The position numbers and the translations under genes are program-made. A stretch of DNA of 34,742 nucleotides from Ruminococcus sp. UBA3280 (lineage in GTDB: Bacteria; Bacillota; Clostridia; Oscillospirales; Ruminococcaceae): the NCBI GenBank assembly GCA_002362175.1, contig DETU01000039.1, positions 1 through 34,742 on the forward strand, in the 5' to 3' direction. Of the stretch, positions 1 through 6,922 are shown piece after piece. The notes beneath the pieces were generated by a model that searched no databases, had not been told where the DNA came from, and saw only the letters and a program-made list of their open reading frames with translations. The stretch's first letter is position 1; every line of letters begins with the position of its first letter.

Positions 1-1
1 C

Positions 2-2368
2 CTCGTTTCTGTACGTTCAGGTGCAAGAGCTTCAATGCCCGGTATGATGGATACAATTCTTAATCTCGGTCTTAACGAAACTGTTGTTGAAACAATCGCT
101 GAAAAGTCCAACAATCCAAGATGGGCTTGGGACTGCTACAGAAGATTTATCCAGATGTATTCCGACGTTGTTATGGAAGTTGGTAAGAAGTACTTTGAAG
201 AACTTATCGACGAAATGAAGGCAAAGAAGGGTGTTACTCAGGACGTTGAGCTTGACGCTGACGACCTCAAGGAACTCGCTTCACAGTTCAAGGCTGAATA
301 CAAGAGCAAGATTGGTACTGACTTCCCGACAGACCCGAAGGAACAGCTTATGGGTGCTATCAAGGCTGTATTCCGTTCATGGGACAACCCGAGAGCTAAC
401 GTTTACAGACGTGACAACGATATTCCTTTCTCATGGGGTACTGCTGTTAACGTTCAGTCAATGGCATTCGGTAACATGGGTGACGACTGCGGTACAGGTG
501 TTGCATTTACTCGTGACCCTGCTACAGGTGAAAAGAAGCTCATGGGCGAATTCCTTACAAACGCACAGGGTGAGGACGTTGTTGCAGGTGTAAGAACTCC
601 TATGCCTATCGCTCAGATGGCTGAAACATTCCCTGAAGCTTATGCTCAGTTCGTTGAAGTTTGTCAGACTCTCGAAAACCACTATCACGATATGCAGGAT
701 ATGGAATTTACTGTTGAAAACAAGAAACTCTATATGCTCCAGACAAGAAACGGTAAGAGAACTGCTCAGGCTGCTCTCAAGATTGCCTGCGACCTCGTTG
801 ACGAAGGTATGAAGACAGAGCAGGAAGCTGTTGCAATGATTGACCCGAGAAACCTCGACACACTCCTCCACCCACAGTTCGACACTGCTGCTCTCAAGGC
901 TTCTACTCCTATGGGTAAGGGTCTTGGTGCTTCACCCGGTGCTGCTTGCGGTAAGGTTGTATTCACAGCTGACGATGCTGAAGTTTGGGCTGCAAAGGGC
1001 GAAAAGGTTGTTCTCGTTCGTCTCGAAACTTCACCTGAAGATATTACAGGTATGAAGGTTGCTCAGGGTATCCTCACAGTTCGTGGCGGTATGACTTCAC
1101 ACGCTGCTGTTGTTGCTCGTGGTATGGGTACTTGCTGTGTATCAGGCTGCGGCGACATCAAGATGGACGAAGCTAACAAGAAGTTCGAACTCGGCGGAAA
1201 GACTTTCAATGAGGGAGACTACATCTCTATCGACGGTACAACAGGTAACATCTATGACGGTATCATTCCTACTGTTGACGCTACAATCGCAGGCGAATTT
1301 GACAGAATCATGCAGTGGGCTGACAAGTACAGAGTCCTCAAAGTTAGAACAAACGCTGATACACCTGCTGACGCTAAGAAGGCTCGTGAACTCGGTGCTG
1401 AAGGTATCGGTCTCTGCCGTACAGAGCATATGTTCTTTGACCCTGAAAGAATCGCTGCATTCCGTGAAATGATTTGCTCAGACACAGTTGAAGAAAGAGA
1501 AGCTGCACTCGCTAAGATTGAACCTATGCAGCAGGCTGACTTTGAAGCTCTCTATGAGGCTCTCGAAGGTAACCCTGTTACTATCAGATTCCTTGACCCG
1601 CCTCTCCACGAATTTGTTCCTACAGAAGAAGCTGACATCAAGGCTCTCGCTGACGCACAGGGCAAGTCCGTTGAAGCTATCAAGAACATTATTGCAGGTC
1701 TCCACGAATTTAACCCGATGATGGGTCACAGAGGCTGCCGTCTTGCTGTAACATACCCCGAAATCGCTAAGATGCAGACAAACGCTATCATCAAGGCTGC
1801 TATCAACGTTAAGAACAATCACCCCGACTGGACTGTAAAGCCTGAAATCATGATTCCGCTCGTTGGCGACATCAAGGAATTCAAGTTCGTTAAGAAGGTT
1901 GTTGTTGAAGCTGCTGACGCTCTCATCAAGGAAGCTGGCGTTGAACTCGAATACGAAGTTGGTACAATGATTGAAATTCCTCGTGCTGCTCTTACAGCTG
2001 ACGAAATCGCCAAGAATGCTGACTTCTTCTGCTTCGGTACAAATGACCTTACTCAGATGACTTACGGATTCTCACGTGACGATGCTGGTAAGTTCCTCGA
2101 TGCTTACTATGACAAGAAGATTTTCGAAAACGACCCGTTCGCTAAGCTCGACCAGACTGGTGTTGGTAAGCTTATGGACATGGCTCTCAAGCTCGGTAAG
2201 CCCGCTAACGAAAAGCTTCACTGCGGTATCTGCGGTGAACACGGCGGTGACCCGACATCTGTTGAGTTCTGCCACAAGATTGGTCTTGACTATGTATCAT
2301 GCTCACCTTTCCGTGTGCCGATTGCAAGACTTGCTGCTGCTCAGGCTGCTATTGCTGACCAGAAGTAA
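2..2368 (+). CDS. ppdK: Pyruvate, phosphate dikinase (5' end outside the window)
   Basis: The enzyme interconverts pyruvate, ATP and Pi with PEP, AMP and PPi. In anaerobic fermenters it often serves glycolysis or PEP recycling in the cytosol. The open frame runs back to base 2 without a stop, giving 788 residues. Since family members are about 875 aa, roughly the first 85 are missing. The ATG at 35 is internal. Visible are the nucleotide-binding part, the swivelling phosphohistidine motif GGMTSHAAVVARG (His codon 1100-1102), and the C-terminal PEP-binding barrel with the catalytic-cysteine motif CGICGEHGGDP (Cys codon 2231-2233). Codon choice is strongly biased (GCT, AAG, CTC), as in very highly expressed genes, and unlike the genes just downstream. 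The last nine codons plus stop form the left copy of the att repeat, so the protein end is preserved despite the insertion. Confidence 0.97.
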   Translation, partial: LVSVRSGARASMPGMMDTILNLGLNETVVETIAEKSNNPRWAWDCYRRFIQMYSDVVMEVGKKYFEELIDEMKAKKGVTQDVELDADDLKELASQFKAEYKSKIGTDFPTDPKEQLMGAIKAVFRSWDNPRANVYRRDNDIPFSWGTAVNVQSMAFGNMGDDCGTGVAFTRDPATGEKKLMGEFLTNAQGEDVVAGVRTPMPIAQMAETFPEAYAQFVEVCQTLENHYHDMQDMEFTVENKKLYMLQTRNGKRTAQAALKIACDLVDEGMKTEQEAVAMIDPRNLDTLLHPQFDTAALKASTPMGKGLGASPGAACGKVVFTADDAEVWAAKGEKVVLVRLETSPEDITGMKVAQGILTVRGGMTSHAAVVARGMGTCCVSGCGDIKMDEANKKFELGGKTFNEGDYISIDGTTGNIYDGIIPTVDATIAGEFDRIMQWADKYRVLKVRTNADTPADAKKARELGAEGIGLCRTEHMFFDPERIAAFREMICSDTVEEREAALAKIEPMQQADFEALYEALEGNPVTIRFLDPPLHEFVPTEEADIKALADAQGKSVEAIKNIIAGLHEFNPMMGHRGCRLAVTYPEIAKMQTNAIIKAAINVKNNHPDWTVKPEIMIPLVGDIKEFKFVKKVVVEAADALIKEAGVELEYEVGTMIEIPRAALTADEIAKNADFFCFGTNDLTQMTYGFSRDDAGKFLDAYYDKKIFENDPFAKLDQTGVGKLMDMALKLGKPANEKLHCGICGEHGGDPTSVEFCHKIGLDYVSCSPFRVPIARLAAAQAAIADQK

Positions 2369-2370
2369 TT
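2342..2370 (+). repeat. Left att copy (attL) within the ppdK 3' end
   Basis: These 29 bases are identical to 14317-14345. Read in the ppdK frame they encode the C-terminal QAAIADQK region and the TAA stop. The flanking bases differ on both sides (t/c here, a/t at the right copy), which fixes the repeat length. The crossover dinucleotide used by the serine recombinase cannot be located from this sequence alone. Confidence 0.93.
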
Positions 2371-2496
2371 CACGAGTACGTTAAAATCGGTGAATTTACA
2401 CTGTTTCTGGACGATGCTAAGGAATATCTCTACAGCAGATCCACGAAGCACAGGATATTGAATTGGCGTGATATTCATGTCCAGATTTATATCTGA
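2359..2496 (+). pseudogene. Stranded 45-codon tail, in frame with the serine recombinase across the circular junction
   Basis: Directly after ppdK there is an open frame without its own start, running from 2359 to a TGA at 2494-2496. It reads like real protein: IGEFTLFLDDAKEYLYS, then KHRILNWRDIHVQIYI. The frame is set by the TGA at 2356-2358 inside the att repeat. That TGA is the counterpart of the recombinase stop at 14331-14333. In a circularised element the recombinase frame would therefore run NTGCYC-stop-PEVIHEYVKIG and on through this tail. The simplest reading is that this is the former C-terminus of the recombinase, cut off when the att core came to carry ppdK sequence. That it belongs to this family is inference. 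Confidence 0.6.
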
Positions 2497-2513
2497 AAAT
2501 TAAAATAAAAATA

Positions 2514-2554
2514 AAAATGCCCCACCTCGTGCTTGCACGAACGTGGGGCATTTT
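2514..2554 (+). terminator. Strong intrinsic terminator inside the left end of the element
   Basis: A 12-bp perfect stem (AAAATGCCCCAC with GTGGGGCATTTT) carries an inner 5-bp stem (TCGTG/CACGA) and ends in a T-rich tract. It lies 146 bp after the ppdK stop and probably ends ppdK transcripts now that the native terminator has been moved 12 kb away. The A/T-flanked symmetrical stem could work in both directions. Confidence 0.88.
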
Positions 2555-2790
2555 CTTATTCTGCGGATTTACTTTTTACTGGTAAAAAGTACAGTTCAAA
2601 ATAATGTGCAATATGTTGCTTATTAAATTTTAAGGCAAAACCGCACAAAGATTGTGCCGGAGATGCGCAGTCGATTTTTTCGTCGGATTGTATCAAAACG
2701 ATGCAGGCATACTGACGTATGTCAAGGAGTTTTAGTGTGAACAGAGACAAGTAAAATAGGCACAATAAAAGAGATGTCTTTTTGTCTACT
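2555..2790. other. Structured non-coding stretch left of hipBA
   Basis: No convincing gene is present; a 69-codon minus-strand frame looks accidental. The stretch holds several short hairpins: a 9-bp perfect inverted repeat with a 2-base loop (2571-2579 / 2582-2590), GCACAA-aga-TTGTGC near 2643-2657, and CATAC-tgac-GTATG near 2707-2720. The 21 bases at 2630-2650 match 6863-6883 at 18 positions, so two diverged copies of a repeat family may be present. It might be a palindromic intergenic repeat or a small RNA; nothing here decides which. Confidence 0.4.
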
Positions 2791-2797
2791 TTGCGAA

Positions 2798-2826
2798 TTG
2801 ACTTATTCGTATCATTAACGTATAAT
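2798..2826 (+). promoter_or_regulatory. hipBA promoter with candidate operator
   Basis: The -35 TTGACT (2798-2803), a 17-base spacer and a perfect -10 TATAAT (2821-2826) give a near-consensus sigma-70-type promoter 58 bp before the hipB start. A short inverted repeat, TCATT-N7-AATGA (2812-2828), overlaps the -10 and would be a natural autorepression site for HipB. The promoter is clear; the operator is inference. Confidence 0.8.
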
Positions 2827-2883
2827 GAATATAAGATGCAATTTGTTGCATGTTATAAGTCAGATAAGAAAGAGGGCGGTAAT

Positions 2884-3222
2884 ATGTTAATCACAAATGA
2901 TTTAGATTGTAATGCTGCCATGAATGAATTTGCTGTCAGATTCAAGCAGCACAGAGTTTCTGCTCATATCACGCAAAAAGAACTTGCTGAAAAAACGGGA
3001 ATCGGGTTGAGGACAATTATCCGTTTTGAAAAGGGTGAGGAAATAGGGCTGCTCACATTTGTAAAGCTGATGCAGGGCATAGGTCTTGAACACAATCTTG
3101 AAAACATGATACCGGATTATACGAAAAGACCTTCTTATATTGCAAATAGCGGTAATCTGCCTAAGAGGGCAAGAAAGAAGAAAGTGAACGCTGCTGAATG
3201 GAAATGGGGGGATGAAGAATGA
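2884..3222 (+). CDS. hipB: HipB-like XRE-family antitoxin
   Basis: A 112-residue protein with one Cro/C1-type helix-turn-helix, about residues 18-75 (core TQKELAEKTGIGLRTIIRFE), and a basic C-terminal tail rich in Arg/Lys. In the HipBA family this protein binds the operon operator and holds HipA inactive. The ATG at 2884 is chosen because GAGGGCGG precedes it at good spacing. An upstream in-frame ATG (2782) lies ahead of the promoter and cannot be used by this transcript. Its stop overlaps the hipA start by four bases (ATGA), so the pair is translationally coupled. Confidence 0.85.
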   Translation: MLITNDLDCNAAMNEFAVRFKQHRVSAHITQKELAEKTGIGLRTIIRFEKGEEIGLLTFVKLMQGIGLEHNLENMIPDYTKRPSYIANSGNLPKRARKKKVNAAEWKWGDEE

Positions 3223-4565
3223 GCAAGCCAATCCACACAGCGGAAGTCTGGCTTTGGGGTTCGAGAATAGGCTATCTGTATCAACCGGAAGGTTCAAAGT
3301 TGGTGCAGTTTGAATATGACAGAGATTTTCTTAACAGCGGTATTGAAATATCCCCGATCATGCTACCTCTGTCAGAAAATGTTTACGCATTTGATGATTT
3401 GGTTGGCGTCCCTGCTTTTAAAGGAATGGCAGGTGTTTTTGCGGACTCTTTACCCGATAAATTCGGAAACAAGATAATTGACGCTTGGCTTGCAGAGCAG
3501 GGACGAGCAAAAGATTCTTTTACGGCTATCGAGAGATTATGTTACACCGGAAGCAGAGGCATGGGTGCATTGGAGTATCGCCCTTCAACCGGCTATGTTT
3601 CGATAGAAGAAAATTTAGACGTAACGGAAATGGTAAGACTTGCTTCAAGTGTTCTGAGTGACAAGCAAGATGCCATATTGTCAGATAAAAAAGCAAGCAT
3701 TGCACAGTTGATAGAGATCGGCTCTTCAGCAGGCGGTGCAAGAGCGAAAGCTGTTATCGCATTGAATGAGCGAACCGGTGAAATACGGTCGGGACAACTA
3801 TTAAGCAGCAGTGATTTTGACTATTGGCTCTTGAAGTTTGACGGTGTAGATAAAAACGGAGATCACAACATTCATGACAGCAGGCAGTATACGAATATTG
3901 AATATGCATACTACCTCATGGCAAAAGATGCAGGAATCAACATGAATGAGTGCAGACTGCTCCGAAAAGATGGCTTATGTCATTTTATGACCAAAAGATT
4001 TGACCGTGAAAACGGAAAGAAACTGCACATGATTACATTGGCAGGACTGGCACATCTCGATTACAATACTCCCTGTTCTTGTTCGTATGAAATGTATGCC
4101 AAGTATGCAAAAAGAATCGGAGTCAGTCAAAGTGAAATCGAAGAAATATACAGAAGAATGGTATTCGCAGTAGAGGGAGTAAACTGCGATGACCACGTTA
4201 AAAATTTCTCTTTCCTTATGAACAAAAAAGGAAAATGGCGCATATCGCCCGCATATGACATTACCTTTGCCCATAATCCTGATAACAAGTGGATTTCCAG
4301 ACATCAGATGACGATTAACGGCAAGGCAAGTGAGATAACTGATGAAGATATGATTGCCTGCGGTGTAAAAATGGGATTGACAAATTCTTTTTGCATAGAA
4401 GCAATAAAATTAGCAAGAGATGTCGTTTCAAATTGGCTGCAATATGCTGAAAAAGCATTTATAAGCGAAGGCAGAGCGATGGATATTGCGTTAGCGATCG
4501 AAGCGGTAAGAAACGTTACAATCAACGGTATTACATCGGAACAAAGAAACCGTTATGACAGCTAA
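3219..4565 (+). CDS. hipA: HipA-like Ser/Thr kinase toxin
   Basis: A 448-residue protein with the HipA N-terminal subdomain (about 5-105, including GVFADSLPDKFG) followed by the kinase domain. Visible motifs are the nucleotide-loop sequence GSSAGGARAK (168-177), the catalytic loop NCDDHVKNFS (322-331, matching NxDxHxKNxS, so Asp324 is the likely catalytic residue) and the metal-binding SPAYDITF (Asp347). Known HipA proteins phosphorylate a cytosolic target, classically glutamyl-tRNA synthetase, and stop growth; the target here is unknown. All key residues are present and the frame is intact, unlike many neighbours. The family also includes non-toxic homologues, so toxicity is not proven. Confidence 0.9.
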   Translation: MSKPIHTAEVWLWGSRIGYLYQPEGSKLVQFEYDRDFLNSGIEISPIMLPLSENVYAFDDLVGVPAFKGMAGVFADSLPDKFGNKIIDAWLAEQGRAKDSFTAIERLCYTGSRGMGALEYRPSTGYVSIEENLDVTEMVRLASSVLSDKQDAILSDKKASIAQLIEIGSSAGGARAKAVIALNERTGEIRSGQLLSSSDFDYWLLKFDGVDKNGDHNIHDSRQYTNIEYAYYLMAKDAGINMNECRLLRKDGLCHFMTKRFDRENGKKLHMITLAGLAHLDYNTPCSCSYEMYAKYAKRIGVSQSEIEEIYRRMVFAVEGVNCDDHVKNFSFLMNKKGKWRISPAYDITFAHNPDNKWISRHQMTINGKASEITDEDMIACGVKMGLTNSFCIEAIKLARDVVSNWLQYAEKAFISEGRAMDIALAIEAVRNVTINGITSEQRNRYDS

Positions 4566-4569
4566 GCAA

Positions 4570-4598
4570 AAAGAGCAGAGATTGCCCCTCTGCTCTTT
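4570..4598 (+). terminator. Terminator hairpin after hipA
   Basis: An 11-bp perfect stem (AAAGAGCAGAG / CTCTGCTCTTT) with a 7-base loop begins five bases after the hipA stop. The T tract is short and interrupted (TTTCGATTT), so it is a moderate terminator. Confidence 0.7.
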
Positions 4599-4664
4599 CG
4601 ATTTATCTCATTTGTCACTGCTAAAAACGAGAAATCTTCTATCGAATTAACTGTACATATCGTA

Positions 4665-4692
4665 TGCTAAGTATAACAAGATATACTTAGCA
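4665..4692. repeat. 11-bp perfect inverted repeat between convergent genes
   Basis: TGCTAAGTATA (4665-4675) and its exact complement TATACTTAGCA (4682-4692) are separated by six bases. A second, weaker inverted repeat, ACAAGTG / CACTTGT, lies at 4722-4728 / 4739-4745. The 178 bases from 4599 to 4776, between the hipA terminator and the leftward block, hold no gene. Neither hairpin has a U tract, so they could be protein-binding sites or weak bidirectional terminators. Confidence 0.5.
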
Positions 4693-4776
4693 AAACTGCC
4701 CTCGTTCATTTTGACTCTTTGACAAGTGAAAATTTCAGCACTTGTTATTGGAAATTATCAAGTCTGCATCGCTTCG

Positions 4777-5403
4777 TTAAAACGGTATTTCATCAGGATT
4801 TTGCTGTTCTCTCCTCAGCGATTTTGTCATATTACTTTGTGAAAAATCACGCCTATAAAATCCGCCGAAATATCTCTGACACCACAGCATGATATGCTCA
4901 TCAAGCTCATGATATTCTCCATAATACTTCTGCAAAATGGCTGCCCACTCATCATTAAAATAGCAATACTCTGCCATAAAATCTGCAATGTTAGCATACT
5001 CACTTTCAGCCATTGCAATGAACGCATTTTTGATTGTCGGTTCGGTATCCCAGAGGGCTTTCAGCTCGTCATAGCAGTCGAGAAATACCCTATGATTAGC
5101 ATGGTCTATCTGACCGAGAGGAATATTCAGAAAGTTGTCAATATGGTGACTGTGGGTGATGCCAAATGCTTTAATTGTAACCTCTAATTTTCCGCTGACC
5201 TTTTCATAATCATCAAGAACGAACAGGAAGTTTTCCTCGTTGTCAAAAAAGCAAACCTTCTCGCACCACAGCTTATTTTTTACGTCTTCTTTGGCTTTAT
5301 AGAACGCTGCTTTACGGTCAATGCACTGCAAAAAATCTTCGACATGTTCACCGCCGCCATTGCGATAGGAACAACAATACGAAACTGGATAATCTTCACT
5401 CAT
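4777..5403 (-). CDS. Hypothetical protein, last gene of the leftward accessory block
   Basis: A 208-residue soluble protein, acidic, rich in aromatic residues and cysteine. It has no signal peptide or membrane segment, and I do not recognise the family. The N-terminus contains CCSYRNGGGEHVEDF, and the C-terminus is basic and polar (SLRREQQNPDEIPF). The ribosome site is weak (GAGTGG four bases before the ATG). The ATG lies 31 bases after the stop of the NADAR frame as it would be without its internal amber codon, so the two were probably co-transcribed. NADAR enzymes remove ADP-ribose adducts, so a functional link is possible, but no ADP-ribosyltransferase motif is visible here. Confidence 0.7.
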   Translation of the reverse strand: MSEDYPVSYCCSYRNGGGEHVEDFLQCIDRKAAFYKAKEDVKNKLWCEKVCFFDNEENFLFVLDDYEKVSGKLEVTIKAFGITHSHHIDNFLNIPLGQIDHANHRVFLDCYDELKALWDTEPTIKNAFIAMAESEYANIADFMAEYCYFNDEWAAILQKYYGEYHELDEHIMLWCQRYFGGFYRRDFSQSNMTKSLRREQQNPDEIPF

Positions 5404-5434
5404 ACAACCACTCGCTTTCCTAATATCCTCATCT

Positions 5435-5857
5435 TTAATCTTTTTGCAATGCCTCTCTGGTATCCATCAGAATGATTCCAAGGCAATTTGCCCCCTGACC
5501 GTTCACCGTTCCCTAGATACGATCGCCCCAGTTGTTGCCTTCTTCAAGGTAGGCATCACCGGTGGCAAGAAGTTTTTCGGCCAGCTCGCTGTTTTGACTG
5601 AACTTTGCCATGACAATATCAGACATGACAGAAACCTTTATTTTCTCCCAATCCTTTCTGAGCTGTACTTTGCGCCCTGCCCGTTTTGCTTCAGAAGAAT
5701 TCATTTTCGTGAATGATTCACGTTCTTTTGGGTCGGCACATTTCTGCGCCTGAAAAGCAGCCTCGTTGTTTTGATAGGTCAGCCCCTCGTAAGTGACGGG
5801 AGCTTCATAGAAATTACTGAGGAAGAAATACTCGCTGCGAAAAGAATCAATTTTCAT
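5435..5857 (-). pseudogene. NADAR (YbiA-like) N-glycosidase gene with an in-frame amber codon
   Basis: The frame encodes a NADAR-family protein (YbiA/RibX-like; these hydrolyse N-glycosidic bonds of ADP-ribose-type or riboflavin-pathway compounds). Family features are SEYFFLSNFYEAPVTYEGLTY, NNEAAFQAQKC with its acidic residue, and NNWGDRI near the end. Directly after NNWGDRI a TAG stands (5513-5515), where family members commonly have Trp. The frame then continues with GTVNGQGANCLGIILMD and stops at TAA 5435-5437, giving a normal family-length protein of about 140 aa. This is a single Trp (TGG) to amber change. The truncated product lacks the conserved C-terminal strand and is probably inactive. 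The ATG at 5857 has a GAGAG ribosome site; a GTG at 5866 is also possible. Confidence 0.8.
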
Positions 5858-5862
5858 TTGTC

Positions 5863-5997
5863 TCACTCTCTTTCAGTATCAAACACGGCAAACATCTGAC
5901 CGTCAGCAGCCCACTCCTCAATAGGAATGCTTTGCAGCCTCTCAATGCTGTCGTTTGTAATGATATAGCCCATTTCGTCACAGCAATAGTTGCTCAC
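5863..5997 (-). CDS. 44-residue hypothetical protein with a GTG start
   Basis: A short acidic frame (from VSNYCCDEMGYIITNDS to FAVFDTERE) lies between two genes with overlaps at both ends. Its GTG shares four bases (GTGA) with the stop of the upstream 90-aa gene, and its own TGA lies just upstream of the NADAR ATG. This spacing is typical of translationally coupled operon genes. No family recognised. It could be a true small protein or the detached C-terminal part of a once longer gene. Confidence 0.55.
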   Translation of the reverse strand: MSNYCCDEMGYIITNDSIERLQSIPIEEWAADGQMFAVFDTERE

Positions 5998-6266
5998 GCC
6001 CCCGCAAGCTGAATGCGCCGTAGTGTTTCAAATCTCATTTTTGTCCTTGTGATCGTCTGCACACCGTCGCCCACGGACGGTACACGGATAAACCAGAGTC
6101 CGTTTACCTCGCCGTTGTACTTTTCTTTCAGCAGAGCAGCGCAGGACTGAAGGTTGTTGAAGTATAGGTCGTTTGCTCCCTCTTTCTTATAAGGCAGGAC
6201 AGACTTGTAGTTTTCCTTTGTCAGATAAGGTACATGCTTCAAAAAATCTATTCCGATATGTTTCAT
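5994..6266 (-). CDS. Hypothetical 90-residue protein
   Basis: It begins MKHIGIDFLKHVPYLTKENY and ends RFETLRRIQLAGA. The ATG at 6266 is preferred over an upstream one because GAGGAGAGT precedes it directly. No family recognised, no membrane segment. A decayed relative of its central part (LKEKYNGEVNG) survives at 7489-7536, so the gene was once duplicated within the element. Its stop overlaps the next gene by GTGA. Confidence 0.65.
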   Translation of the reverse strand: MKHIGIDFLKHVPYLTKENYKSVLPYKKEGANDLYFNNLQSCAALLKEKYNGEVNGLWFIRVPSVGDGVQTITRTKMRFETLRRIQLAGA

Positions 6267-6367
6267 ACTCTCCTCCTCTTTCAAAGCGAAAAACAGCGTG
6301 GGTGCAGCCATGTTTATCATCTGAACCGCCATATTTGGCAGTCAATTCAATCGGACATAAAGCAAAA

Positions 6368-6844
6368 TCAATTTATGGGCGGCATTATATCTGCATCGTA
6401 TCGTTTGCGTTCCAAGCCATGTTTTTCCATCAGTTCAGTAAAAATGCCTTCCATACCTTTATGGTCTGCTTCAAACCAATCGGAATCATTCACAAAATAA
6501 TTCATGATTTCATCATACGGAATCATCTTGACAAGTTCATAACTTGAAATGCTTGTTTCCTGATAGAGTTTGCGGTAAATGTAACCTACATATTCTGAAA
6601 AGCAATGATCTTCCTCTGAAACAGACGTTTTCTTAACAAGAAATTTTTCTATTTCAGGCATACATAGTTCGTATATTGCTTGGGGAAACTCTGTTTGGTA
6701 TGGGGAATAAATTGTATCAAAATGGCGTTTGCATAAGTCTGAACACATGAATGCATCAGAAAAAGAACTCATATCATACTTCTTGTTTGACATATATGAA
6801 TAGAAATACCCCTGCGTTTGGCAGATTCTTGCATCTGTTTTCAT
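6368..6844 (-). CDS. Hypothetical 158-residue protein
   Basis: A soluble protein starting MKTDARICQTQGYFYSYMS with a good ribosome site (AAAGGAGAACGAGC). It is acidic, likely mostly helical, with several Cys/Tyr residues in the first half (FMCSDLCKRHFDTIYS). The frame is intact. No function can be given. It sits in the leftward block, after a structured intergenic hairpin and about 100 bases before the 90-aa gene. Confidence 0.7.
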   Translation of the reverse strand: MKTDARICQTQGYFYSYMSNKKYDMSSFSDAFMCSDLCKRHFDTIYSPYQTEFPQAIYELCMPEIEKFLVKKTSVSEEDHCFSEYVGYIYRKLYQETSISSYELVKMIPYDEIMNYFVNDSDWFEADHKGMEGIFTELMEKHGLERKRYDADIMPPIN

Positions 6845-6864
6845 GCTCGTTCTCCTTTCTTTTT

Positions 6865-6922
6865 AAGACAGCACCGCACAAAGCCGTTAGACGTTCTTTG
6901 TACGATGCTGTGGTGCTGCCTT
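6865..6922 (-). repeat. Long-range hairpin between two leftward genes
   Basis: AAGACAGCACC (6865-6875) pairs with GGTGCTGCCTT (6912-6922) with one G-U, and an inner CAAAG/CTTTG pair sits in the loop. The structure includes the stop codon of the 179-aa gene and lies just before the ribosome site of the 158-aa gene. Bases 6863-6883 match 2630-2650 at 18 of 21 positions, pointing to a dispersed palindromic repeat. There is no U tract, so it is probably not a standard terminator. Confidence 0.5.

Noticed and set aside
458..871. Long antisense and alternative-frame ORFs across ppdK
   Set aside because: They arise from the strong codon bias of ppdK, have no ribosome sites, and overlap a gene with clear catalytic motifs.
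2556..2765. A 69-codon minus-strand frame right of the left terminator
   Set aside because: It starts beside the hipBA promoter, lacks a ribosome site and runs through several hairpins. The stretch reads better as structured non-coding DNA.
2782..2883. Longer N-terminus for HipB
   Set aside because: The ATG at 2782 lies before the promoter and the region has no coding character. The ATG at 2884 has a proper ribosome site.
6865..6922. Possible tRNA or riboswitch between leftward genes
   Set aside because: Only one long-range stem is present, with no cloverleaf, CCA end or known riboswitch core.
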